A DNA stretch of 59,516 nucleotides, from the NCBI GenBank assembly GCA_030426265.1, contig JAUHYP010000017.1, forward strand, positions 1 through 59,516, in the 5' to 3' direction. Shown piece by piece: positions 26,620 through 35,083 of this stretch. The notes under the pieces were generated by a model. It was not told the origin of the DNA, did not search any database, and saw only the letters and a program-made list of their open reading frames with translations. Position 1 is the stretch's first letter, and every line of letters begins with the position of its first letter. The position numbers and the translations under genes are program-made. Origin of the DNA: Gammaproteobacteria bacterium. GTDB lineage: Bacteria; Pseudomonadota; Gammaproteobacteria; Xanthomonadales; SZUA-36.

Positions 26620-27744
26620 ATGAGCACCAGGGTTCCCGGCAAGAGCGGTGGCGCCGCCCTCGCCTATGACTTCATGCTGGTTCCGGGCGGAGCGGAGCGG
26701 CTCAGCCTGCACGTGTTGCGCACCCATCCGGACTGGACCCTGGTCACGGGCTTCCTGGACCCCCGCTCCTTTTCCGGCGCTGACCTTCCGACCGATCGCG
26801 TGCAGACGCTCACCGGTCCCAGCCGCCTGCGAGGCTGGCAGGGACTGAAGGTGCTGCGGGCTTTCGAGCAGCGGGGCTCGACACTCGCCGATTTCGAACG
26901 CGTCCTGTTCAGCGGCGTCTACGCACCCGCCGGCGTGGCGCACCGCCCCGGCGGCGGCAATGCCTACTATTGCCACACGCCGCCGCGATTCGCCTACGAC
27001 CTCAGGGACTGGTACCTGGCCCAGGCCGCGCCCTGGCAGCGCCCTGCCCTGCGCTGGCTGGGGCGACGCGTGCGCCACGCCTACGAGGCCGCCCTGGCCC
27101 GCATGGACCGCGTCGCGGCGAACTCGATCACGGTGCAGGCGCGCCTGCGCGAGCACCTGGGGCTGGAGGACGTCACCGTGATCCACCCCCCGGTGGACGT
27201 GGCGCGCTGGACCTGGGGCGGCCAGGAGGACTACTACCTGTCCAATGCCCGGCTCGAGCCCTACAAGCGTGTCGCCTGGGCGGTGCGCGCCTTTCGCGAA
27301 CTGCCGCAACATCAACTCGTCGTGGCCTCGGGCGGCAGTGAACTGGCGTCACTGCAGCGGCTGGCCGAGGGCTGTCCCAACATCCGCTTCACCGGCTGGT
27401 GCGGGGAGGATCGCCTGCGGGAACTCACCGGGAACTGCATCGCCACGCTGTACCTCGCTCGCGAAGAGGACTTCGGCATGTCCCCGGTGGAGTCCATGTC
27501 GGCGGGCAAGCCGGTGATCGGCGTGGCGGAAGGCGGACTGCGTGAAACCGTCATCCAGGGCGAAACGGGCCTGCTGCTGCCGCCGGACGCCGCGGAGGAC
27601 ACCGACGCGCTGCGGGCGGCCGTGCAGGAACTCGACCGTGACCGGGCGCTGGCCATGCGCCCGGCCTGCGAGGCGCGGGCGCTGGCCTTCGCGCCCGAGG
27701 TCTTCGATGCCAGGCTGGAATCGTTCCTCGCCGGGCTGCCATGA
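26620..27744 (+). CDS. glycosyltransferase family 4 (WbaZ-like)
   Basis: 374 residues. A GT-B enzyme resembling mannosyltransferases of the WbaZ group: DFMLVPGGAERLSLHVL at the N terminus, YYCHTPPRFAYDL in the middle (a hallmark of the group), NSITVQARLREHLG, IHPPVDVARW, and the donor-binding part FYLAREEDFGMSPVESMSAG rendered here as LYLAREEDFGMSPVESMSAG with the E-x7-E pair. Mannose as donor is inferred from similarity to the group only. Divergent from wzm, and followed by a second GT4 gene with its own promoter. Confidence 0.88.
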   Translation: MSTRVPGKSGGAALAYDFMLVPGGAERLSLHVLRTHPDWTLVTGFLDPRSFSGADLPTDRVQTLTGPSRLRGWQGLKVLRAFEQRGSTLADFERVLFSGVYAPAGVAHRPGGGNAYYCHTPPRFAYDLRDWYLAQAAPWQRPALRWLGRRVRHAYEAALARMDRVAANSITVQARLREHLGLEDVTVIHPPVDVARWTWGGQEDYYLSNARLEPYKRVAWAVRAFRELPQHQLVVASGGSELASLQRLAEGCPNIRFTGWCGEDRLRELTGNCIATLYLAREEDFGMSPVESMSAGKPVIGVAEGGLRETVIQGETGLLLPPDAAEDTDALRAAVQELDRDRALAMRPACEARALAFAPEVFDARLESFLAGLP

Positions 27745-27769
27745 CAGCCCCCACCCCGGCCGCTACAAT
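27741..27769 (+). promoter_or_regulatory. near-consensus promoter of the second GT4 gene
   Basis: ATGACA (27741-27746, 5 of 6 to TTGACA) and TACAAT (27764-27769, 5 of 6 to TATAAT) with exactly 17 bp between. The -35 box overlaps the stop codon of the preceding gene. The transcript would start about 23 bp before the TTG at 27799 and could cover the genes up to 32677. Confidence 0.65.
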
Positions 27770-27798
27770 GCCGCCCACCTGAAGGCCCGGAACCTCCC

Positions 27799-28974
27799 TT
27801 GCGCGTTCTCCACATCGGCAAATACTTCGCCCCGTTCCGGGGCGGTGTGGAAACCTACCTGCTGGATGTCCTCCGGGCGCTGGCGTCGCGTGGCCACGAC
27901 TGCGCGGCACTGGTGCACGACCACGAACTGTCCCCCCGGTTGCAACGCGAAACCCACGGTGAAGGCGATGCCGAATGGACGGTCTGGCGCACCGGCACCT
28001 GGCTCAAGGCCTGGTTCACGCCCATCAGCCCGGGCTTTCGTGGCGCCCTGCGCCGCCTGATCCGGGAATTCCGGCCGGACGTCATTCACGCCCACCTGCC
28101 CAACCCGTCCGCCTGCTGGTTGCTGGGCCTGGCGGAGGCCCGCGACCTGCCGCTGGTGCTGCACTGGCACTCGGACGTGATCACCGGCCAGCAGGGCCTG
28201 GTCATGCGGGCGCTGTATCGGCTCTACCGGCCGCTGGAGGAGCGCCTGCTCGCCCGGGCCGACGCCATCATCGCCACCTCTTCGTCCTACCTGGAAACCA
28301 GCGATTCGCTGCAGGGCTGGCCCGACAAGTGCCACGTCGTGCCGCTGGGGCTGGACGAAACGCGCGTTCGGGTCGCCGGCGACGGGGGGGCGACCGCTGA
28401 ATGTCGTCACCCGGAGCATTTCCAGGTACTGGCGATCGGCCGCCTGACCTACTACAAGGGCTTCGGCTTCCTGCTGCGCGCGGTGGCCGAACTGGAGGCG
28501 GTGGAACTGCACATCGTCGGCCAGGGCGCCCTGCGGCGGGAGCTGGTCCAGCTCGCAAAGGCCCTGGGCATCGCGCATCGCGTGCGTTTCCATGGGGGCC
28601 TGGACGACGCGGCGCTGGCGGCCCGGCTGGAAGCCTGCGACTGCGTCTGCCTGCCGTCCATCGAACGTACCGAGGCCTTCGGCCTGGTGCTGCTCGAGGC
28701 CATGGCCCACGGCAAACCCACCGTGTCCTCGAAAGTGCACGGCTCCGGCATGAGCTGGGTGGTGCAGGACGGGGTCACCGGCCTGCTGGCGCCACCCCGT
28801 GACCTGCCGGCCCTGGTCGCGGCCCTGGACCGGCTGCGGCAGGACCCGGCGCTGGCGGAACGGCTCGGACAGGCCGGCCAGGAACGCTTCCGTCGGCACT
28901 TCGCCATCGGACCCTCGGTGGATGCGCTGGAGGCGGTCTACACACGCATTCTGCCGTCGGACGACGGACAATGA
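27799..28974 (+). CDS. glycosyltransferase family 4
   Basis: 391 residues from a TTG start; the protein then reads RVLHIGKYFAPFRGGVETYL, the usual GT4 opening. The GT-B fold shows IHAHLPNPSACWL, LHWHSDVITGQQG, LGLDETRV, the donor-side FQVLAIGRLTYYKGFGFLL, and SIERTEAFGLVLLEAMAHGKPTV with the E-x7-E catalytic pair. Cytoplasmic enzyme acting on a lipid-linked glycan. No ATG fits at this N terminus; CCTCCC ahead is not a Shine-Dalgarno sequence, so the TTG start rests on homology. The next gene overlaps its stop codon by ATGA. Confidence 0.9.
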   Translation: MRVLHIGKYFAPFRGGVETYLLDVLRALASRGHDCAALVHDHELSPRLQRETHGEGDAEWTVWRTGTWLKAWFTPISPGFRGALRRLIREFRPDVIHAHLPNPSACWLLGLAEARDLPLVLHWHSDVITGQQGLVMRALYRLYRPLEERLLARADAIIATSSSYLETSDSLQGWPDKCHVVPLGLDETRVRVAGDGGATAECRHPEHFQVLAIGRLTYYKGFGFLLRAVAELEAVELHIVGQGALRRELVQLAKALGIAHRVRFHGGLDDAALAARLEACDCVCLPSIERTEAFGLVLLEAMAHGKPTVSSKVHGSGMSWVVQDGVTGLLAPPRDLPALVAALDRLRQDPALAERLGQAGQERFRRHFAIGPSVDALEAVYTRILPSDDGQ

Positions 28975-29672
28975 GTCCCTGGAAAGACTGGCGGGAGCGG
29001 CGCTGCATCGTCGTCATCCCCGCCCACAACGAGCAACGCGACATCGCCTCGGTCGTCCGCGAAGTACGGCGCGTTTCCGGCTTTCCCGTGCTGGTGGTGG
29101 ACGACTGCAGCACCGATCGCACCATCGCCCTGGCGCGCGAAGCCGGCGCGCACGTCCTGCCGCTGTCGCAGCAGCTGGGCGCCTGGGGGGCGCTGCAAAC
29201 CGGTATTCGCCATGCCTGGCGGGCCGGCTATCGCTACGCCCTGACCATGGACGCCGACGGCCAGCACGAGCCGGTGTGGATGGAGCGCCTGTTCGGCCCG
29301 GTCCTGGAGGGCAAGGCCGACGTGTCCATCGGCTGTTGCGTCCGGCGCGGCTCGAAGCTGCGCAAGCTCGCCTGGATCCTGCTCAAGGCGGCCTCGGGGC
29401 TGAAGATGGAAGACATCACCTCCGGTTTCCGCGTCTACAACCGCCGCGCCATGGAACTGCTGTCGGGCCACGAGGCCACCCTGCTGGAATTCCAGGACGT
29501 CGGCGTCCTGGTGCTGCTGCGCAATGCCGGTCTGCACCTCGTCGACGTTGACGTTACAATGCTGCCAAGAACGAGCGGCAGCTCGCGGGTCTTCCATTCC
29601 TGGCTCGTGGTGGTCTACTACATGGCGTACACCCTGCTCCTGGGTTTCAGCAAGCGACGGGTTCGCCGCTGA
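28971..29672 (+). CDS. DPM1-like family 2 glycosyltransferase (polyprenyl-phosphate sugar synthase)
   Basis: 233 residues. CIVVIPAHNEQRDIASVVREV, VLVVDDCSTDRTIALAREAG and TMDADGQHEP are the family 2 core; SGFRVYNRRAMELLSG matches the dolichyl/polyprenyl-phosphate mannose or glucose synthase group. No C-terminal membrane pair is present; instead a hydrophobic WLVVVYYMAYTLLLGF lies at the end. It likely makes a polyprenyl-phosphate-linked sugar at the inner face of the membrane. Its ATG overlaps the previous stop, and it is followed by a DUF2304 protein and a large GT-C-like protein, which together suggest a donor-making, flipping and transferring set. Confidence 0.88.
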   Translation: MSPWKDWRERRCIVVIPAHNEQRDIASVVREVRRVSGFPVLVVDDCSTDRTIALAREAGAHVLPLSQQLGAWGALQTGIRHAWRAGYRYALTMDADGQHEPVWMERLFGPVLEGKADVSIGCCVRRGSKLRKLAWILLKAASGLKMEDITSGFRVYNRRAMELLSGHEATLLEFQDVGVLVLLRNAGLHLVDVDVTMLPRTSGSSRVFHSWLVVVYYMAYTLLLGFSKRRVRR

Positions 29673-29725
29673 GGCACGCCACGTGACCAGGCCCCGCCGG
29701 GGCTTCACCACGGAGACGGCACGAC

Positions 29726-30133
29726 ATGTTTTCACTGGTCTCGGGCGTCATCGGCATCATCGCCGCGCTGACCATCATCTTTCTCATCCGGCGGGACCAT
29801 CTCCACGTCCGTTATGGCCTGTGGTGGATCGGCGTGGCCATCGCCTTCGTCATCCTGGGATTCTTCCCGCAGATCATCGACCGCCTCGCGGCCAGCCTCG
29901 GCGTGGCCTACGGGCCGGTACTCGCCCTGACCCTGGGCCTGACCGTGTTCGTGATCAAGGTCCTGACCCTCGACATCGCCCGTTCGCGAAACGAGACACG
30001 CATCATCCGCCTGGTGCAGCGAATCGCCATGCTCGAGGCGGAGATGCAGCGACTGGCGGCCAGCATCGAACCCCCGCCGGCCGAGGAGGCGGGTGCGAAG
30101 GAACCCGCGCCCCGTGAAGCCGGTGAAGACTGA
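29726..30133 (+). CDS. DUF2304 family small membrane protein
   Basis: 135 residues. Three hydrophobic spans (VSGVIGIIAALTIIFLI, YGLWWIGVAIAFVILGFF, GPVLALTLGLTVFVIKV) are followed by a charged helix rich in Arg and Glu (RNETRIIRLVQRIAMLEAEMQRL) that probably forms a coiled coil. Size and layout match DUF2304, a family of unknown function commonly found beside DPM1-like glycosyltransferases, as here. A role as a membrane partner of the synthase or in handling the polyprenyl-phosphate sugar is an inference from that association. Start ATG at 29726. Confidence 0.85.
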   Translation: MFSLVSGVIGIIAALTIIFLIRRDHLHVRYGLWWIGVAIAFVILGFFPQIIDRLAASLGVAYGPVLALTLGLTVFVIKVLTLDIARSRNETRIIRLVQRIAMLEAEMQRLAASIEPPPAEEAGAKEPAPREAGED

Positions 30134-30151
30134 ACGCAAGGACGCCGCGAC

Positions 30152-32677
30152 TTGGGCCTGCTGACGCTGCTGACCGGTTTCGCCCTCACCTGGGCCGCCG
30201 GCGCGCTCGTCCTGCGGGCCATGCGGGGCCGGAAAGCCGGGCCCGGCGATCGGGCCATCGACCTCGGCTTCGGTTTCTTCCTGGGCATCGCGTTCACGGC
30301 CTTCGCGCTGCGCGCCTGGGACGCCCTCGCGGGCGGCCTGGCCTGGGGCGGCGTGGCGGCGGTACTGGCGCTGGCCGGTGCAGCCGCGGCGGCCTGGATG
30401 CGGCGCACACCACTCGAGGCGGGTCCTGGCTGGCGTCACGGCTGGCCCCCACCGGGGCCGGGCCGCGGACTCGCCATCCTGTTTCTCCTGGGCATCCTTG
30501 CCCACTTCGCATTCTCCTTCCTGGAACTGCTCACCCAGCCGGTGGTTCCCTGGGACGGTTGGACGGTCTGGGTGTATCGGGCGAAAGCCTGGTTCCACGC
30601 CGGCGCCCTCGCACCCATGGTGGACCTGGCCGCCTGGTGGTCGGCCACCGAGCCGCGCACCTACACCATCCCGGCGCTCAGCTACCCTCTGGTGCCTTCG
30701 CTGGTTCCGCTATGGGCCGCGCTCGGGCTCGGGGCCTGGCACGAAGCCCTGGTCAACCTGCCGGTCCTCGCCTGTGGCGCCGCCATCGCCCTGGGCCTGG
30801 CGGGCTGTCTGAGGGTCGCCGGGGCGGGACTGCCGGCCAGCCTGGGCGCCGTCTACCTGCTCGTGTCCACGCCATTGTTCGGGGCGCACCTGTCCCTGGG
30901 CGGCTATGGCGATATCTGGATGGCGGGATTCGCGGGACTGGGCATGACCGCCCTGCTCTGCGGCCTGCTGGTCGAACGGCCGGCGCTGCAATGGCTGGGC
31001 CTGGCCTTCCTGGCCCTGGGCATGGCGGTCAAGGTGGAGGGTGTCGTCTGGCTGCTCTGTGGCGTCACGATCCTGCTGCTCCTGCGGGTGCCGCTACGGC
31101 GCCTGCTGGTGTTGGGCGGCGCGGCGGTCCTGCTGCTGGCCCTGGCCTGGGTGTCCGGCCTGACCGTGGTCGAGTTGCCCTACCTCGGCAAGGTCGGCGT
31201 GCGCGGCGAACTGGTCTATGTTCCTTTCAAGGGGCACGTCACGCTGAGTCACTTCGAGGTGGGCGGCGCCTACTTCCGCAATGCCCTGTTCCTCGGCAGC
31301 TGGAACCTGTTGTGGCCCCTGGTCGCCGCCGCTCTCTGCCTGCTGGCCGCCCGCCCCCGCGAACGCCTGGCCCGCGTGGCCGCCGCATTCTTCGTCATCT
31401 TCGTGGCCATGCAATGGCTGATCTTCGCCTTCACCACCGAGGGCGCCTGGGCGGTCGACTACACCGCGATCAATCGCATGCCCCTGCAGATGCTGCCCGC
31501 GGTGCTGTTCCTGCTCACCATGGCGCTGGCGTCACGACTGGGCGAACGCCTCGGCGTGCTGCGCGGCGCGCCTGTGCGCAGGGCCGCCCTGCTGGGCCTG
31601 GCCGGCGCCACGGCCCTGGCGGCCCTGGCGGTGGTGGGCTGGAAAGCCGCCGAATACGGAACGGCCGATGCGGCAACCCTGGAGATCGGTCCCGGACGTC
31701 TCGGTTTCGTGGCCGGTGGGGGCCAGGCCCTGGAAGGCGGCATCCAGGTGGATCGCTACCAGGACGGTATCGCACTGCTCTCTTCCGGCGCCGTGGACCT
31801 GGCCGCCACCGATTACCGGCGGCTGCGCCTGGACCTCGAGGTGGACGAGCAGTTGCGCGACCCCTCGCAACGCCCGGCCTTCTTCTGGCGGCGTGCGGAC
31901 CAGCCCCGCGAGGTGTCGCGCATCACGCTGATGGACGACAGCGACCTGGACCTGTCGGCCCATCCGGACTGGCACGGCCGCATCGTGGAGTTCGGCTTCT
32001 TTTTCGTGGAAGGCGGCGGCGCACCGGCGGCCTTGAGTGGCGTCCGCCTGGAAGGGCCGGGCCTGGCCGCCGACCTGCGCCTGATTCCGGCTCAATGGCT
32101 GGCCTTCGAGCCCTGGACCCAACGCTCGGTGCACTGGTTGCCGGGGGGCGATCCCAACGCGATTCTCCCGTTCACCGCCCTGGTCACGGCCACCGTGCTG
32201 CTGGCCACGTTCCTGGCCTGGCTGCTGGCGGGCCGCCGTGCCGCCCTGCCCTTGCTGGGCCTGATGCTGCTGACGGGCTGGCTCGCCCTGGACCTGCGCT
32301 GGGGAGCGGACCGCATTCGCCAGGCACAGCTGTCACTGGCGGACCTGCGCGGCATGGACATCGAGCAGCGAATGGGCGCCGGGGAATTCGGCGCCTACTA
32401 TCCCTTCCTCAGGCGACTGGCCGACACCCACCTGGGCGATGCGCCCCGACGTGTCGTGCTGCTGCGCGAACGCGGCGTGCACCGCTACTACACCCTGCGC
32501 GCGAAGTACCAGCTCCTGCCCCACAGCGTGGCCGTGGTGAAGCGGCTGCCGGAGGGCGACCGGCTCGGCAAGGCGGAATTCGTACTGGTGCTGGGGGACG
32601 CCAATGGCGCGCGGCGCGATCCCCGCCTGCAGCCGGTGGAAAGGGATCCCCTGGGGACGTTGTACCGCGTCCGGTGA
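30152..32677 (+). CDS. large GT-C-like membrane glycosyltransferase
   Basis: 841 residues from a TTG start with AAGGA about 10 bp upstream. About a dozen spans fill residues 1-500, and a mostly soluble region of about 170 residues (beta-rich, roughly 510-670) is followed by two more spans and a soluble C terminus. The first large loop holds VVPWDGWTVWVYRAKAWFHA and YTIPALSYPLVPSLVPLW, in the place where GT39/ArnT-like enzymes keep their acidic catalytic residue. It would use a polyprenyl-phosphate sugar, probably the product of the gene at 28971, on the periplasmic side. The soluble insert is unassigned. Function is inferred from topology and context. Confidence 0.75.
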   Translation: MGLLTLLTGFALTWAAGALVLRAMRGRKAGPGDRAIDLGFGFFLGIAFTAFALRAWDALAGGLAWGGVAAVLALAGAAAAAWMRRTPLEAGPGWRHGWPPPGPGRGLAILFLLGILAHFAFSFLELLTQPVVPWDGWTVWVYRAKAWFHAGALAPMVDLAAWWSATEPRTYTIPALSYPLVPSLVPLWAALGLGAWHEALVNLPVLACGAAIALGLAGCLRVAGAGLPASLGAVYLLVSTPLFGAHLSLGGYGDIWMAGFAGLGMTALLCGLLVERPALQWLGLAFLALGMAVKVEGVVWLLCGVTILLLLRVPLRRLLVLGGAAVLLLALAWVSGLTVVELPYLGKVGVRGELVYVPFKGHVTLSHFEVGGAYFRNALFLGSWNLLWPLVAAALCLLAARPRERLARVAAAFFVIFVAMQWLIFAFTTEGAWAVDYTAINRMPLQMLPAVLFLLTMALASRLGERLGVLRGAPVRRAALLGLAGATALAALAVVGWKAAEYGTADAATLEIGPGRLGFVAGGGQALEGGIQVDRYQDGIALLSSGAVDLAATDYRRLRLDLEVDEQLRDPSQRPAFFWRRADQPREVSRITLMDDSDLDLSAHPDWHGRIVEFGFFFVEGGGAPAALSGVRLEGPGLAADLRLIPAQWLAFEPWTQRSVHWLPGGDPNAILPFTALVTATVLLATFLAWLLAGRRAALPLLGLMLLTGWLALDLRWGADRIRQAQLSLADLRGMDIEQRMGAGEFGAYYPFLRRLADTHLGDAPRRVVLLRERGVHRYYTLRAKYQLLPHSVAVVKRLPEGDRLGKAEFVLVLGDANGARRDPRLQPVERDPLGTLYRVR

Positions 32678-32692
32678 TCCTTCCGTGGCCGA

Positions 32693-33802
32693 TCAGGCTT
32701 CGTGGGGAATGCGGATGTTGATGGTCAGGCCGTGGGGCTCGGTGTCCGAGAGGCGGAAACCGTGGCGTTCGCCATACAGCTCCTGGAGTCGTTCCCGGGT
32801 ATTGCGCAGGCCCACGCCACCGCCGCCGGCGAGGTTGCCGTCGACCAGTTCGCAGCCCGGACCGTCATCGCTCACTTCCAGCAGCAGCTCGCCGCCGAAC
32901 ACGCGGGCGGAGATCTTCAGGGTGCCGCCACTTTCGGAGCGCGCGATACCGTACTTGACCGCGTTCTCCACCAGGGGCTGCAGCAGCAGGCTCGGGATCA
33001 GGGCCTTGCGCGCGCCCTGCTCGATGTCTTCTTCCAGTCGCAAACGCTCCTCGAAGCGCACTTTTTCGATCCCGAGGTAGAGGTTGATGGCCTCCATCTC
33101 CTCCTGCAGGGTCACTTTCTGCATCGGGTCGTTGTCGAGGGAGAAGCGCAGGAAGCGGGACAGCTCCGTCACCATGCGGTTGGCCAGTTCGGTGTCCCGC
33201 TCCAGGATCAGCGTGGAAATCGCGTTGAGGGTGTTGAACAGGAAATGCGGGTTGAGCTGGTAACGCAGCATCTTCAGCTGCGCCTCGTGGGCCATCGCCG
33301 CCGACTTCAGCGCGCTCTCGCTCACCGTCTGGAATACGCGGTGATACTTGATGCCGAAGTACAGCACGCTCCAGGCCGCCATGGTCGTCCAGGCGCTGGT
33401 GAAGGTGTCGACGTAGGCGACGCTCTCGTAGATCTCCGCCGCGGGTCCCAGTTTCTCGAACCAGTCGCTGAATTCCTTCTCGTCCGCGATCCAGTTGGTG
33501 AAGATGTAGGAGCGCGACAGCATCCAGCCCCAGGCGCCGGCGGAGGTGCCGACCAGGAAGGCCACGGCCTGCGTCCAGAAACGCCGTTGCAGTGACCAGC
33601 GATACACGTAACGCAGCACGAGCGTGATCGCCGCGCCGATCACGGTAATGACGGCGACGTAGAAGTGGTAGTGCGGAACTTCCTCGTTGAGCACCTGCGT
33701 CGTGTACAGGTATTTGACGAAGACGCCCCAGAACATCCACCCGCCGATGTGCAACCACCAGAAGAGTTTTTTGTGGTTGTTGAGCAAGGCCCCGAAAATC
33801 AT
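32693..33802 (-). CDS. LytS/YehU-type sensor histidine kinase
   Basis: 369 residues. Four hydrophobic segments occupy the first 150 residues. The His_kinase domain (PF06580) has the phospho-acceptor His186 in LRYQLNPHFLFNTLNAI, followed by an HATPase region with N-box LLQPLVENAVKYGI, G1 motif SDDGPGC and G2 motif GVGLRNTRERL. These kinases normally signal to a LytTR-type response regulator encoded next door, but neither neighbour is one: the upstream gene is an aminotransferase and the downstream gene is convergent. A TACAAT box 6 bp before the ATG suggests a leaderless transcript. Input signal unknown. Confidence 0.92.
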   Translation of the reverse strand: MIFGALLNNHKKLFWWLHIGGWMFWGVFVKYLYTTQVLNEEVPHYHFYVAVITVIGAAITLVLRYVYRWSLQRRFWTQAVAFLVGTSAGAWGWMLSRSYIFTNWIADEKEFSDWFEKLGPAAEIYESVAYVDTFTSAWTTMAAWSVLYFGIKYHRVFQTVSESALKSAAMAHEAQLKMLRYQLNPHFLFNTLNAISTLILERDTELANRMVTELSRFLRFSLDNDPMQKVTLQEEMEAINLYLGIEKVRFEERLRLEEDIEQGARKALIPSLLLQPLVENAVKYGIARSESGGTLKISARVFGGELLLEVSDDGPGCELVDGNLAGGGGVGLRNTRERLQELYGERHGFRLSDTEPHGLTINIRIPHEA

Positions 33803-33808
33803 GGCGGC

Positions 33809-33814
33809 ATTGTA
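33809..33814 (-). promoter_or_regulatory. -10 box of the LytS-like kinase gene
   Basis: TACAAT on the minus strand, 6 bp before the ATG at 33802, followed by GCCGCC. A transcript starting at the usual distance would begin at the A of the start codon. No convincing -35 box at 16-18 bp. Confidence 0.45.
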
Positions 33815-33922
33815 GTGGGTTTCAGCCGTTCGCCCGTGAATTTCGCCCGCGAGGAAACGCCACTCATCTCATTCGGATTCGTTTCGTCGCAAAGCGGGGG
33901 GACAGGACGAACAATGCGCTCC

Positions 33923-35083
33923 TCAGAGGGCGCGCAGGCGCTCCCCGGCCGCGGTCAGGGTGGATTCCTCCTTGGCGAAGCAAAAGCGCACCACCCGCTG
34001 ACCGGGCGGGGGCTCGACCTGGAACACGGACACCGGGATCGCCGCCACGCCATGGTCCGTCGTCAGGGTCATGGCGAATGCCGTGTCCGGGGCATCGCTG
34101 ATGTCGCTGTAGTCCACCAGCTGGAAATAGCTGCCTTCGGCCGGCGTGAAGCGGAACCCGGAGCCTTCGAGTTCTCGGAGAAAGAGATCGCGGCGCCGCT
34201 GGTAGAAAGCGCCCAGTCCCGCCAGGTGTTCCGGCAGCTCGCTCAGGGTGTCGGCGATGGCGTACTGCAGTGGCGTCTGCGTGCTGAAATTGGTGAACTG
34301 GTGAATGCGCTGGAACTCCGCCATCAGCGCCGGCGGCGCGATGCAGTAGCCCACGCGCCATCCCGTGGCGTGAAAGGTCTTGCCGAAGGACGACACGACG
34401 AAGGCGCGCGAGGCCAGCGCCGGATCACCGAGCAGGGAGCGGTGGGGGCGGCCGTCGAAAACGATGTGCTCGTAGACCTCGTCCGACACCAGGTACAAAG
34501 GGTGGCCGTCGACCAGTTCCCGCAAGGCGGCCAGGTCGGTTTCGCCGAACACCGTACCCCCGGGATTGTGGGGGTGGTTGAGCATCAGCAGCCGCGTCCG
34601 CGGCGTGAGCGCCGCGCGCACCCGGTCCCAGTCCACGCGAAAATCGGGACGCATCGGCACGTGCACCGGCACGCCGCCGTTGAGTCGGACGCAGGGGTCG
34701 TAGCTGTCGTAGGCCGGGTCCAGGACCAGCACCTCGTCACCGGGGTGGACCAGGGTGGCGATGGCGCAGGACAGGGCCTCCGTGGCCCCCGGGGTCACGG
34801 TGATCTCCCTGTCCGGGTCGATGCGCGCGCCGTACCTCGCCTGCACCAGCTCAGCGATGGCCTCCCGCAGCTCCGGTACGCCGGCCAGGGGCGCGTACTG
34901 GTTGTGCCCGTGGTTCATGTGCCAGGCGGCGCGGTCGCGCAGCAACTGGGGGCCGTCGTAATCGGGGTACCCCTGGGACAGGTTGATGGCGCCATGTTCG
35001 AGCGCCAAGCGCGACATCACGGAGAAGATGGACTCCCCGACGCCCGGCAGCTTGCCCGGAGGCTGCGACGCGGTCGGGCTCAA
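33923..35083 (-). CDS. class I aminotransferase (methionine aminotransferase YbdL type)
   Basis: 386 residues from a TTG that overlaps the tfpZ stop codon (TTGA); this length equals that of YbdL-type enzymes. PLP-dependent transfer of the amino group from methionine or aromatic amino acids to a 2-oxo acid. INLSQGYPDYDGP near the N terminus, TPGATEALSCAIATLV, NHPHNPGGTVF with substrate-binding Asn, and the PLP lysine in SSFGKTFHATGWRVGYCI identify the fold type I Ib subgroup. It is co-transcribed with tfpZ, with no functional link obvious. Preferred substrate is inferred from similarity. Confidence 0.9.
   Translation of the reverse strand: MSPTASQPPGKLPGVGESIFSVMSRLALEHGAINLSQGYPDYDGPQLLRDRAAWHMNHGHNQYAPLAGVPELREAIAELVQARYGARIDPDREITVTPGATEALSCAIATLVHPGDEVLVLDPAYDSYDPCVRLNGGVPVHVPMRPDFRVDWDRVRAALTPRTRLLMLNHPHNPGGTVFGETDLAALRELVDGHPLYLVSDEVYEHIVFDGRPHRSLLGDPALASRAFVVSSFGKTFHATGWRVGYCIAPPALMAEFQRIHQFTNFSTQTPLQYAIADTLSELPEHLAGLGAFYQRRRDLFLRELEGSGFRFTPAEGSYFQLVDYSDISDAPDTAFAMTLTTDHGVAAIPVSVFQVEPPPGQRVVRFCFAKEESTLTAAGERLRAL

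Noticed and set aside
30559-32721. Alternative frame of 720 codons overlapping the GT-C gene
   Set aside because: Arg/Gly/Pro-rich shadow. The true frame has regular membrane spans.
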